Source of the DNA: Aphelidium insulamus | Taxonomy: Eukaryota > Aphelidiomycota > Aphelidea > Aphelidiaceae | Assembly (NCBI GenBank): GCA_036784855.1 | Contig: JAZDSV010000021.1 | Span: 192,555-256,554 of the forward strand | Direction: 5' to 3' | Length of the DNA: 64,000 bases | Part shown: piece after piece, positions 23,601 through 34,092 of the stretch | How positions within the stretch are numbered: position 1 is the first letter of the stretch | Layout: the number at the start of each line of letters is the position of its first letter | Notes under the pieces: generated by a model | Seen by the model: the letters and a program-made list of their open reading frames with translations, nothing else | Told to the model about the DNA's origin: nothing | The model's database searches: none | Translations under genes and position numbers: made by a program

Positions 23601-23826
23601 TCCCACACACAGGACGGCAGCATGTGGCAAGACGAGATTGTATTTACGCACAAGGTTGTCCCCGGCGTGCAGCGGACCTCCTTTGGTATCCACGTAGCCA
23701 AACTGGCCGGTATGTCCCTGAATACATGTGTATCTTTTTATAAACCTACATATTGCAGGTATGCCAGAATCGGTTTTGCAAGAAGCATCACGAGTGTACA
23801 GACAAACATATGTTGCCTCAAAATAG
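20648..23826 (+). CDS. MSH1: mitochondrial MutS homologue (MSH1) with apparent frame breaks
   Basis: The start [20 protein letters not shown] then STAAAG resembles a mitochondrial presequence. Recognised parts: the MutS I mismatch motif [11 protein letters not shown], core motifs [14 protein letters not shown] and [20 protein letters not shown], Walker [18 protein letters not shown], the [19 protein letters not shown] segment, Walker [13 protein letters not shown] and the ending [16 protein letters not shown] and FSRVGSSDD with FMVEM match MSH1 rather than MSH2-6. Introns in phase: 21,639-21,681, 21,760-21,812, 23,275-23,331, 23,710-23,758. The coding frame also shifts near 20,890, between about 21,365 and 21,430, and at about 22,300, where no intron fits. 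These could be sequencing errors or decay. Role: repair and recombination control of mitochondrial DNA. Confidence 0.8.
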
Positions 23827-23858
23827 AGTTGTAGTGTCATGTCAAATTTATATTTGGT

Positions 23859-23935
23859 GGTTATATGCTGTGGTTATATGCTTTGGTTATATGCTTTGGT
23901 TATATGCTTTGGTTATATGCTGTGGTTATATGCGG
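23859..23935. repeat. 13-bp tandem repeat, about six copies
   Basis: Units GGTTATATGCTTT or GGTTATATGCTGT follow each other without gaps, the last one truncated. The array begins 32 bases after the MSH1 stop codon and ends 84 bases before the next start codon, so it lies in a 3' UTR or promoter. Confidence 0.9.
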
Positions 23936-24019
23936 AGTATAGCATCGCTGAAGAAGTAAATAGAATAACATGCACTCCAAGCGGCGTAATAGCAGTAAGT
24001 GTCTGCACATTGATTAAAT

Positions 24020-25746
24020 ATGGACACGCGACCACGCGGGGAGTGGACACTGGAAGACGACGCGCGCCTGCTGGAGCGTCTCATTGCCGAGGATGAAAAG
24101 AGGCGACAAGAGGCCAGCAAGGCGGCAGAAGCACAGGAGGCTCAACGCCAGCGCATCAAGGAGGCTACGGTGCGGTGCGGGAATGCTTTCGATCGTCTCG
24201 CGCTGGCCAGCCGACGCCAATTCATCGCCACACCTGTTGCCGTCCCTACAGTGAGTACTCGAATTTCACCGCATTTTGTAGCTGTTGACCGTAATATCTG
24301 CAGGCAAAGACATCAAGGAGAAGGGATCTGCAGAAGAAGGTACCCCAACGACCCAAAGACCGGGATCCGGCTCGCCCCATGCCGCGCAACCGAGCAGAGC
24401 TTATAAAGACCGTGTCCACCATCATCAATGCGACAAAGCTGGCACGTATATACATTTATATCATTGTATTTTAAATTATATCGGTGCAGCCAGAGGTCCG
24501 TCCACTTCCACCATTGTATGGTCAGCCAAACTACACAGCTGGAGTCTGGCAGGCAGTCAGTGCGCCGTCTCCGTACTTGGATACCTCCCGCGGACCTGAT
24601 AGCAATTCTGCCGTTGACGGCGCGCAGCCGAGCGCTGAAGTCCCGTTGAATACGTCCACGGCGGCAACCGACGCCACCAGACGAGCAGCCTCACAGCGCG
24701 GCTTAAGTATCCACGAGGATGTCCAACTCCACGAGGATGACTTTGATGACGATGACGAAGAGGTCGACGACTTGTTTGCCGGCTTGCTCCCAGATGTGGA
24801 CGACAGAATAGCGCAATTCAAACCTGCTGCCGATAGCACACCAGCCGTCGAGGAGGCGCGCATAAACAATAACAATACAGGAAAGGAACGTGGCGGCACG
24901 GTACTGAGCCAGCAGTCCAGTGTCGAGTCAACTGGCACATCACAGCGCCATCGGCCCGTGGGAGGTGTGCCCATATTCACCGACAACATGGCGTTGGAAG
25001 ACCAGATTCGTGACCGGGCAAATTCGTGGCGCTCCCTGCGGTCTGCTACGCGGCCATTCGGCAGCTCTACAATTGACAATGATATTCTGCCCCCAGTTGC
25101 CGAAGCAGCGGTTGCAAATGAGGATGTTATTCAAAGAGCACCGGTGAATGAGGGTGCTGCAAATGCTGATCCGGTTTCAACCGCGGAATTTGCGAGAATT
25201 CTTCCATCGGTAGGCCAGTCTGTCAGCAGCCAGAAAGCACGAATGGCGCTCTTTGATGATGATGATGACGATGACGATGATGTGGACGATGCCACGGACA
25301 ACCGCGGAGACACAAGGGCCGGGGCTGCGACGAGCATTGATGTCACTGCCAAACAGACCATTGATCAAGTCAACATTGTTATTCCGCCGATAAGCTCTCT
25401 ACAGCGACGACAAGATCCGACGAAACAGCTCACATCCTCTTCCAACACCACCCCGTCCGCGTCACTGGAGTCTCTGCTAGCCGCCACAATGAACCGTGAC
25501 TCATCTGCCAACAATACTGCTGCCGCCGATGACGACGATGACCCATTTGCCACCTTTGACACCTCTATATTGCCGTCTATTCCTAGCACCGGCGTGCCGC
25601 ACCCCATTCCCGGATCCAACACCACTCGGCCCATCGGGTTTGATGCAGCGCCGCAAACATCCGCGATTCTGGCACCGCTGAAAAAGATGAACAGCCTACG
25701 TCGCTCTCGCCCCACCACACCGCGACCTTCTACTCCGCGTGCATAG
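24020..25746 (+). CDS. unknown acidic, largely disordered protein (about 541 aa)
   Basis: Three exons: 24020-24250, 24304-24445, 24494-25746. The third begins after CAGCCAG, which keeps phase with a GT donor. The N-terminus (GEWTLEDDARLLERLIAEDE) resembles the first helix of a SANT/Myb repeat and runs into a charged helix rich in Ala, Glu and Arg. Next come a Pro-rich region (PLPPLYGQPNYTAG) and long Ser/Thr/Asn stretches. Two acidic tracts are notable (DFDDDDEEVDDLF and a nine-Asp run at about 25,256), along with FATFDTSILPSI. No catalytic motif is seen. Composition suggests a nuclear or chromatin-associated scaffold, which is inference only. Confidence 0.6.
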
Positions 25747-25911
25747 ATTTCAAGTTAAAAAGTATTTACTTGAAGTATTATGATGTATGTATGGAGCAGG
25801 CAAGCCAGTCCTTTACCACAGCCATCATTGCAGGTTGACATTGTGTTTGAAATAGAGCAGTGACTGACTGTCGCAGCGAGCATGCAAGAAAAAAATTAGG
25901 AATTGTACTGA

Positions 25912-26441
25912 ATGAACAGCTCGCAGGCGCTCATACAGCAAGCGCATGCGGCCGCCAGTGCCGCCGAAGAGGCGCTGGAGCGGTCTACGGCAGATGGGTG
26001 TCCGGCAGATGAGGTGGCATCGCTGCTCACCGCTGCCATGCGGGGGAATTTCGCCGCTGCCGGTATGAATTGAGTGTGTCCAGGCACCTCACCGAATACA
26101 CGCGTAGACTGCTATCTGCGCGCCATGGACACCACCACAGACCGCGAGGTGTGTGTATGTATACAAGCACTACATAGGTGCGCTCATGCGCCGTAAAGAC
26201 CATCAAGACGCTCAAGCTGCTGTACACTAATCATACGCGAGTGGGCCGCGAGCTGGAGCGCCGCTGCCGTGCGGAAGACGCAGCCAGACAGCGCGGCTCC
26301 ACCACCATCAGTAACATTAACTCGGCCACACCGTCGCCCACCACCGAGGTGGAGAGCAGTGTTGGTACGGGTGGAGAGACTAGCAATTCTCGCACCACAC
26401 CGAATGTACCTGAAAGTACATTGACACCCACAAGTGCTATC

Positions 26442-26476
<35 letters not shown>

Positions 26477-27278
26477 CGGCACAAACAGCTACATGATGTT
26501 GGCGTCCCGCATGCAGACCCGGGAGCGCCGTGTCACGGATTCCATTGGCGGCGGTGGCGGTTCTGCTGACACAGATGTTGGCGACGACGACGCCGAGGAC
26601 CCATTCGAGCGGTTCTGGGACGTGGTGGAGACGCTGGTGCAGCGGGCCACTTCGGCGCCCATTGCCTATGCCACCGCACCATTAACTGCCGCCGCTGCTG
26701 CAAATGATGCATTGCTGTTGGAGGCGGCTGCTAGGGAACCTTTGACGCGCAACAACATGCAAGAATCATTCTGGGTGGTGCCGACAGCGACAGTGCCCGC
26801 TACTGGTAGCAGCTCCGTGGCGGGAAATACGTCCGCAGACGCCCCAACAGCCCCAATGACTGCCAGACCCAGGCAACCGGTAGCAGCGGCCACAAGCACT
26901 AATGTGCCCATCACAAAGACGCTGGAAGAGTACGCGGAGGAAAACTACCAACTGAAGCAGACGATTGACGCGCTCTCTCGGCGCCTGGAACAGATGCAAG
27001 CCGTCAAGAAGGAGAACCATGCGCTGCGCCAAAGCATTTTACAGTTCCGTCACGACTTTCAGCGACAGGCAAGTCTACCGTCACTCTCTTGCACACAAGT
27101 GCATATATATATCATGTATAACTGTATGCAGGCACAGAGACTGCGCGCTGAGGGCGGTGCCGCTTCGTGGATGAGTGCGGCTAGCTCGGCCACCACTCGC
27201 ACATCGGCCACCGCTGCCAGCGCGCGCAAACCGGCAGCCTTTGTGCAGCCAGCGCCCCGCCGTGACAGTCGATCGTAG
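25912..27278 (+). CDS. MIT-like plus coiled-coil protein, possibly Atg38/NRBF2-type
   Basis: Four exons: 25912-26062, 26108-26148, 26178-27068, 27132-27278, giving 409 residues. The first ~95 residues form three helices of MIT type (ALIQQAHAAASAAEEALERS, then repeated small/charged residues to RVGRELERRCR). The middle is low complexity with a poly-Asn run and the motif DPFERFWDVVETLVQRATSA. A coiled coil follows (TKTLEEYAEENYQLKQTIDA to LRQSILQFRHDF). MIT plus coiled coil is the architecture of Atg38/NRBF2, which links PI3-kinase complex I for autophagy; the assignment is by architecture, not by a diagnostic residue. The last intron fits only a GC donor (CAG/GCAAGT), although it is open in frame. 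Confidence 0.6.
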
Positions 27279-27452
27279 AGTGTTGTCAATCTCCATACAG
27301 TATCGAGATATCCACTGGCGCTGCTCCCTGCCAATGGAGGAATGACTGCGCACACGAGAAGGTGAAGGTGTGGCGTAGAGTGCCAAGCCAGGAAGCAACC
27401 TACTTGGACAGAGTCCACACGGGACATACTACAGACTGCAAATAGAGACATC

Positions 27453-28204
27453 ATGTCGGACAGCGACGACAGCGTGGAGGGTGCGCCCATCTGTGTGTGT
27501 GGCACCCAGCAACCATGCATTACCCGCCTGGCAGAGGCTGGCATAACGTTCCCCATGGCTGGGTCGGCGCAGCGCGTGTCCTCCCCCACTGTGACCACCA
27601 GCAGCAGCGGCACTATGGGACCGCCGCCCGTGCCATCTGCGTCGTCGCAATCACAGTCACCCGCCAGACTGGGCGTGGTGCCGGCATCCGTGCCCGCCCT
27701 GCCCGGCACCACTGCCGCGACGACGGGGGGACGGGTGCGACCACGGGCCAAGATCATACTGGAGCCGGGCCACTCGCCCCTGGACTGGGCCAAGCTCAAG
27801 GCTGAGGCGGGCACCAAGCTGGCTGTAAGTGGGAATGAGAGCTGGCTGTAGTGGACTGGCTAACTGGGTGCGCTGCTCTGTGTGGCAGGGTGTGCCGGCG
27901 CTGGGCAAGTACACCGCCGCGGAGGTCAAGGCACACGCGGCCGAGAACGACATCTGGCTCTCACTGAATGGCAAGGTGTTCAATGTCACTGGCTATCTGG
28001 ACTTTCACCCCGGCGGACGCAAGATGCTGATGAGCGTTGCCGGACGCGATGCCACGCGCCTATTCCGTGCGTACTTGTGCATATGTGTGTGTGTGTGTGT
28101 GTGTATGTACTGACAATGCCGACGAGGTAGAAAAGTACCACGCGTGGGTGAATGCCGACTACTTGCTGGACAAGTGTCTTGTGGGCTTCCTGGTGCCGGG
28201 ATAA
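27453..28204 (+). CDS. cytochrome b5-domain protein, NCB5OR-like N-terminal type
   Basis: Three exons: 27453-27824, 27889-28066, 28131-28204, about 207 residues. An N-terminal low-complexity region is followed by KIILEPGHSPLDWAKL, the segment that precedes the b5 domain in NCB5OR (CYB5R4) and fungal relatives. The b5 domain then runs GKYTAAEVKAHAAENDIWLS, with heme ligand histidines in FHPGG and in QKYHAWVN. It ends at LVGFLVPG, so the CS and reductase domains of NCB5OR are absent. The product is probably a soluble electron carrier. The second intron contains a GT repeat, and its acceptor was chosen to restore the family frame. Confidence 0.85.
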
Positions 28205-28234
28205 CATGTACATATGCATAGAAATGTTGTTTTA

Positions 28235-28849
28235 TTATACAACATCGTTGCTGGATGCATGCGCTTCTGCTGCTGGCTCCTCTGCGATTATGCTACAGGT
28301 TGACTGCAGTGCACGCCCGTTCGCCTTGCCCAGCGTGCTCAGCGGGGACACTGATGGCGGCATCGTCAACTGCTGTTGCGCTCCGTTCCCGGCTCCCTCA
28401 CCACTTTTGGCGGATATGCTGCTGCGCCAGGAGAACACGGCGCGCCGCACACGCGTAGCCACTCTGCTGTAGTTGGGTCCGGCTGTTTGAGCTCCGTGTT
28501 CTGTCGTGCCATTGAACGGTGGCGGCAACTGTTTGGCGCTGGCAAAGCGCTGCAGTCCCAGCGAGTGTGACAGCAATGAACCGCTATCCGCTGATTCTAC
28601 ACCTTTACTGGTCTGCAGTAATAATTGCCGCTTTCGGCGCCGGCGCACATATCTCACCGCGAAGAAGGCCAGCAATGCCGCGACCACCAATACCAAAATA
28701 ATCAACACTGGAAACATTGGTGACTCGGTCATTGGACGCGTGCTGCTCCGTGACTGTTGCCGTGTGTCTACTGTACCCACTCGCCTTCTGGTGGGCGCAG
28801 CTGTGTTGCCTCGGCGCGGCAATCTGGCTGCCGGAGCCGTGCTTGCCAT
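28235..28849 (-). CDS. unknown single-pass membrane protein (about 204 aa)
   Basis: The preferred start is MASTAPAARLPRRGN at 28,849; an upstream in-frame ATG at 28,927 also exists. One strong transmembrane helix (FPVLIILVLVVAALLAFFAV) is followed immediately by a very basic stop-transfer sequence (RYVRRRRKRQ). The remaining ~130 residues form a Ser/Ala/Gly-rich tail containing PNYSRVATRVRRAVFSW. The N-terminal part is short, basic and Thr/Arg-rich. Family unknown. The gene converges on the b5 gene with 30 bases between stops, and it opens a run of four minus-strand membrane-protein genes. Confidence 0.55.
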   Translation of the reverse strand: MASTAPAARLPRRGNTAAPTRRRVGTVDTRQQSRSSTRPMTESPMFPVLIILVLVVAALLAFFAVRYVRRRRKRQLLLQTSKGVESADSGSLLSHSLGLQRFASAKQLPPPFNGTTEHGAQTAGPNYSRVATRVRRAVFSWRSSISAKSGEGAGNGAQQQLTMPPSVSPLSTLGKANGRALQSTCSIIAEEPAAEAHASSNDVV

Positions 28850-29040
28850 GAACAGTGTGCTTGATTGATTGCAATGCCGTCGAATCACAGCGGGCCGCGA
28901 TATTGGCTCCTTTAAATTTCGCTTCACACCGATAAATATCTCCGCCAGTAACGTGTGCTCTTAATACAACCTGAACCGTAATAAATCTATTTAAATTTAG
29001 ATGGCTGATGTTCTTTGCTGACGGGCGAAGTACGTTTGGC

Positions 29041-31070
29041 TCAAATCAAATTGCCCTGGCTGCCATTACCCGTGGGACTGGCAACTGTATCCGGAGTGAT
29101 TGCACCAGCGGCCAAACCGTCTTCCGAGTTGCGCGCGTACATTGGATTGTCATGGAAGCCAAATTGATCCTTGTAGAGCGGGTTCTGCTTGGACAGGCCA
29201 AACACGGTGGCCAGTGCCTGGTGATTCTTCAGGAACCGCGCTCCATAGCGACTGCGATACAGGGCGTACAGTGCCGCAATGAAGAAGATCAACAGTCCCA
29301 ATCCGACCACCAGTGCAATGATGAGACCATTGCTCGACTCCTTGCCTCCGTCCGTTGTAATGGACTGCTGCGTGACTTCGGGGGTGGCGCTGTCGGTTTC
29401 TGAAACAGTAGGTGCCACAGAACTGACAGCAGCTGAGCGCGATGCCGAGGCAGTGACGGCAACGACTATGCTGCTCGACTTGATTACTGTTGGCAACACC
29501 ACTGGCGTGCTGCTCGGGCCACCTACCAAGGAGCTGGAAGCCACTACAATTGGTGTCGATGCAGCAAGAACGGGTGTAGCAGAAGTAGCAACGGATGTGT
29601 CAAGCGAGCTAGCGATCGGCGATGATGCAACAACGACTGGTGTAGAAAAAGTTGCAGTTGTCTCTACCAATGCAGAGCTGGTGAAAGCTGTTACTGAAGA
29701 CGCGGATAGCGACGAGACAATAACATCCGTTGAGGTAGCGCCGGACGTCATGGTTACTGTATCGATGATACTGGTGCTAACGTCTGCAGACGTTGTTACT
29801 GCCGCATCAGTGCTGCTGCTGCTGCTACTTGCATCAACGATTATTTGGCAAAATTGTTCCAAATACGAGGTCGTCTCCACGATCGAATTGTAGAAGGCAG
29901 AAATAATGGCCGGCTGAGACGTGCCATTAAAGTTGACGATGTCGTACACGCGCGCAAACAGCCCTGCGCGCAAGATCCGCGCCTGCATCGAGTTGTTGAA
30001 TCCATTGGCGGACAGGAGCGACAACGTGCTTGCCGAGTTGAAGCTGCTGAAATTCGCCGCTTGCACCTGGAAGCCCGGGTGGCCAAACTGATAGGTGGCC
30101 GTTGTAACATTGTCCGCCAGGCTTGGATCTGTGATGTTCGCCTTGAAGAACGGGCTGTCGTTTGCATTAAAAGCCGATACTGGCTGACCTGTCAGACCTC
30201 TCATGGTGCCGACGGACGTCGAGACTACCATGTTGAGGAATATACCATTTCGAATTAGCAAGTCGGCAGTGGTAGCGAGTTCTTCCTCGTACTCGGCACC
30301 TAGTCGCATGCCAGTTCCCGATCTCATAATGTTATATGCAGTCTTGTACTTGACAATGCTTGTCGGCAAAAATGCTGGCTCAAATTGGTCCGTGGTGCAC
30401 GTGCCGTTCAAAAAGTAGTTTGACCCGACGCAGTATGAAGTGGCACTGCTTTGACCGGACATGCGGTACGATGCCATCGTCGGCAAGTCCGAGTCTTCAT
30501 CTGTCAATAGAATAATGACCTTGGTCTATAATACAGGTCAGTATTATTTGGTTACTATAAATGTACACTACGTACCGCGTTGACGTTCCACGTTAAACCA
30601 CATGGATCCGACGTGAACTGGCCACACCGACGCAAGAATCCTGCACCACTGAGCGGCGGAAGAGATCCACGAAGCGCTTCAAACGCCGCCTCCTGGCCAC
30701 CAGACGAACATCCCAGTGCGTAAAACACTTGTTGTAGCACTGTCACGTTGCTCTAACGATACAATCAATGACGACTTTGTGACTGTGAGTAACGTACGGA
30801 GAAGGGAAGCATTATTTTTGGCACGCCGCCATATTGAACTACGGCGTAGCGAGCTTGGATCATTGAGCTTTGCACCTTGCCGGCAAACGCACTGAGACCC
30901 GAGGCCACTGCATCAACCTTGTCGCACATGGAACCAGAACCGTCGATTACGAAAAGGTAATCGGCGCTGGAGGCCACGGTGCGGGTGACGTTGGAGCACA
31001 CCATTGTTGCGTCGGACACGCCCGACTGCAATAGGCCCAGAATCGCTGCCACCAGCAGAAAAGACTTCAT
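29041..31070 (-). CDS. VWA-domain type I membrane protein with tandem NPxY tail (copy 1)
   Basis: Three exons: 31070-30798, 30752-30576, 30525-29041, 644 residues. A signal peptide (to about residue 21) precedes a VWA domain with the MIDAS motif DGSGS at residues 43-47 and the strand KVIILLTDEDSD. N-glycosylation sequons (NGT, NVT, NFS, NNS, NGT) and cysteine pairs are frequent. A Ser/Thr/Val-rich stalk of roughly 170 residues leads to a Gly-containing transmembrane helix (LIIALVVGLGLLIFFIAALY). The 71-residue tail contains SKQNPLYKDQF and DNPMYARN. Two NPxY motifs 12 residues apart are a feature of integrin beta tails, and Dictyostelium Sib adhesion proteins share the VWA/TM/NPxY layout. A substrate-adhesion receptor is inferred. 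Confidence 0.8.
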
Positions 31071-31434
31071 GTTGGACGATCTAGTTGATTTAGTTTATGC
31101 GGAGGTGTGTGCTATTTTTGTTAATATTTATGCCAACGACATTTAACAGAGTGACGCGGCTGGAGATTGGCTGGACACGATGCCGCCATACACCGCGCGG
31201 CAACTTTTCATCTGTTTCGCAGACCACCGATTGCTGGATCTCTAACCGTACATGTATGGCTTTCTGTAGGCATGAATATATGTGGTAAGTGTTGATGTAG
31301 TAAATTACGTAGTGGCGTTTATGTAGTAAATTGAATCCATACATTATTAAAACCGCCGCCGAACACAGTTGAAATATTTTCCCATTGTTGTAAAAAGTCC
31401 TGAGTAATCGCCGGTGCGGCCAGTTATTTTTGGC
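31071..31434. promoter_or_regulatory. promoter region of VWA copy 1, with inverted CCAAT box
   Basis: The minus strand carries AGCCAAT (ATTGG at 31,166-31,170) about 95 bases upstream of the copy 1 start. The rest is AT-rich sequence between the two paralogues, without another gene. Confidence 0.4.
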
Positions 31435-33826
31435 TCAAAGGAGATTTCGCTTGCTCTCATCCCCGGCGGTACCTGCCGCCACGGCATTGTTCAAATCTCG
31501 CGCGTACATTGGATTGTCACGATAGCCAAACTGATCCTTGTACAGCGGGTTCTGTTTGGACAATCCAAACACAGTGGCAAGAGCCTTGTGAGCCTTCATG
31601 AATCGCGGTCCATTGTGACTGCGGTACAATGCGTACAAGCATGCAATGAAAAAGATCAACAGCCCGAAGCCGACCGCGAGCGCAATGATAATGCTGCTGT
31701 CTGTTCCCTTGCCTCCATCACTCTTAATGGCCTGCTGCGTGACTTCTGGGTTGACGCTGATGATGCTATCCGGTTGCGAAGCAGTTGGCACAATTGGACT
31801 GGGCGTTGTTGACCAACGTACTGTAGTACTTGCTGGTGTAGGAGTGACAATAATGGCCGATGTGATAACTGTTGTCATCATTACCAGCGTATTGCTTGAA
31901 TCATCAGGAATAGGACTGAATGCCATCACAGACATTGAAGTGAACGCCGCTATAGATGCTGATGGTGGCCGAGATGAGATCAGACTAGTCAATGTGCTGC
32001 TTGATAATGAACTGCTTGGACTACCAGGCAATTTAGTGGACGTTGCCACAGACGCTGACAATGAATGTGATGAGATCACACTAGGCAGTGGTGCAAATGA
32101 GCTGCTTGAACCACTGTGCACCAAAGTAGACGCCATCACTGAGACTGACAATTGAGACGTGCTCACACTGGATGACGATGCAGATGATAAAGCGTTGCTT
32201 GGAGTACCAGGCAAAGTTGTGGAGGTCGCTATTGATGCGAGCGGTGACTGAGAGGAGATGGCACTGGATGGCATTGCAGATGATGACGAGCTTAAACTAC
32301 CGGCCAAGGTAGTGGATGTCGTTTCAGTTGCTGACGATGACTGTGAGGAGATGACACTAGGTGATGATACCGATAATAATGCGATAGATCCACTGGCCAA
32401 AGTGGTGTATGTAGTAGAAGTAGCCGAGGTGTATACCGAGCTAACGCTGCTGGTAGCAAGCTGCGACGATGCCGACAATAGCGAGGCCATAGTATTTGAA
32501 GAGGAAGCTCTGGATGTTGTCGTCGTAATAGTACTGCTGCTAGCTACCGCTGTAGAGCTGCTGACGGGATCAACGATTATTTGACAAAATTGCTCCAAAT
32601 ACGAGGTCGTCTCCACGATCGAATTGTAGAAGGCAGAAATAATGGCCGGCTGAGACGTGCCATTAAAGTTGACGATGTCAAAGACCCGTGCATACAGTCC
32701 TGCACGCAAGATCCGAGCTTGCATCGAGTTGTTGAATCCATTAGCGGACAAGAGCGACAGGGTGCTTGCTGGATTGAAGCTGCTGAAATTGGCCGCTTGC
32801 ACCTGGAAGCCGGGGTGTCCAAACTGATAGGTGGCCGTAGTCACGTTGTCCGCGAGGCTTGAGTTTGTTACGTTTGCCACGAAGTACGGATTGTCATTAG
32901 CATTGAATGCCGATACTGGCTGCCATGCCTGACCATTGTATGTGCCAAGAGTAGTTGAAACTACCATGTTGAGAAATATACCATTTTGAATCAGCAAATC
33001 AGCGGTTGTGGCAAGCTCGTCCTCGTACTCGGCACCGAGCCGCATGCGTGGCCCAGTTCTCATCATGTTGTACAATGTGGTCTTGTACTTGACGATACCG
33101 GCCGGAAAAAACGCCGGCTCAATGCTTTCCGTGGTGCATGTCCCGTTCAAAAAGTAACTTGACCCGGAACAGTATGAATTGGAGTTGTTTTGCCCAGTCA
33201 CGCGATATGCTGGCATTGTTGGCAAGTCCGAGTCCTCATCTGTTAATACAATCATGACCTTGGTCTGCAAACAGGTCAGATATAATTTGATTATTGAATG
33301 TACACTACATACCGCGTTGACGTTCCACGTTAAACCACATGGATCCGACGTGAACTGACTGCATTGCCGCAAAAACCCAGCGCCACTGAGAGGCGGAAGA
33401 GATCCACGAAGCGCTTCAAATGTAGACTCCTGGCCACCAGCCGCGCATCCCAGCGCGTAAAACACTTGTTGCAACAGAGTCAGATTGCTCTAACAAACAA
33501 TTAATGTCATCAGTGCTAACGGTAATGCATGTAGCATAGCGTACGGAGAAGGGAAGCATTATCTTGGGCACGCCGCCAAATTGAACAACGGCATAGCGAG
33601 CTTGGATCATGGAGTTTTGCACCTTGGCGGCAAATGCACTCAGACCCGAGGCAATCGCGACAGTTTTGTCACACATGGAACTCGACGAGTCAATTACAAA
33701 CAAGTAATCGGCGCTGGAAGCCACAGTGCGAGTGACGTTGGAACAAACTATTGATGCATCGGACACGATTGACTGAAGCAGCACTAGCAGCGCTGCCAAC
33801 AAAATGGACGCTTTCATGGTGGACAA
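31435..33826 (-). CDS. VWA-domain type I membrane protein with tandem NPxY tail (copy 2)
   Basis: Three exons with the same junctions and phases as copy 1: 33826-33545, 33489-33313, 33264-31435; 762 residues, or 759 from the second ATG. Signal peptide, MIDAS DSSSS (residues 46-50), the same cysteine and glycan pattern, and long identical stretches such as YQFGHPGFQVQAANFSSFN show a recent tandem duplication. The Ser/Thr stalk is about 120 residues longer than in copy 1 and has short SVSS/SATS-like repeats. The tail again carries SKQNPLYKDQF then DNPMYARD. A CCAAT box (ATTGG at 33,885-33,889) lies about 60 bases upstream. Function is inferred as for copy 1. Confidence 0.8.
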
Positions 33827-34092
33827 TGGTCCATCAGTAGTGTAGTCTCTGTCCTACTTATGCCAATGAGTGACGCTGTGGCGGATTGGTGGACCGCTAA
33901 CCGCACTGACGTACTAGAGAGACGTGGCGACGGATTGGAAAGACATGCTACTGCGCGGCAGCGCTCTCATGTGTTACCGCCATGACAAAATACATCCACT
34001 TCATTGAATACACAACTGTGTAATGCAATGCAGATTTATGAAATGAAGATGAAGTTACTCATAGCCATTAAATCAACCAACTGCCCCAATTC

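Noticed and set aside
24442-24493. A seventh GC-AG intron in the acidic protein gene
   Set aside because: A GT donor four bases downstream with an acceptor at CAGCCAG keeps the same downstream frame, so no GC donor is needed.
28940-31070. Calling the VWA genes true integrin beta subunits
   Set aside because: They lack the PSI, hybrid and EGF-like cysteine-rich stalk domains; only the VWA head and NPxY tail are shared, so convergence or Sib-type relationship is more likely.
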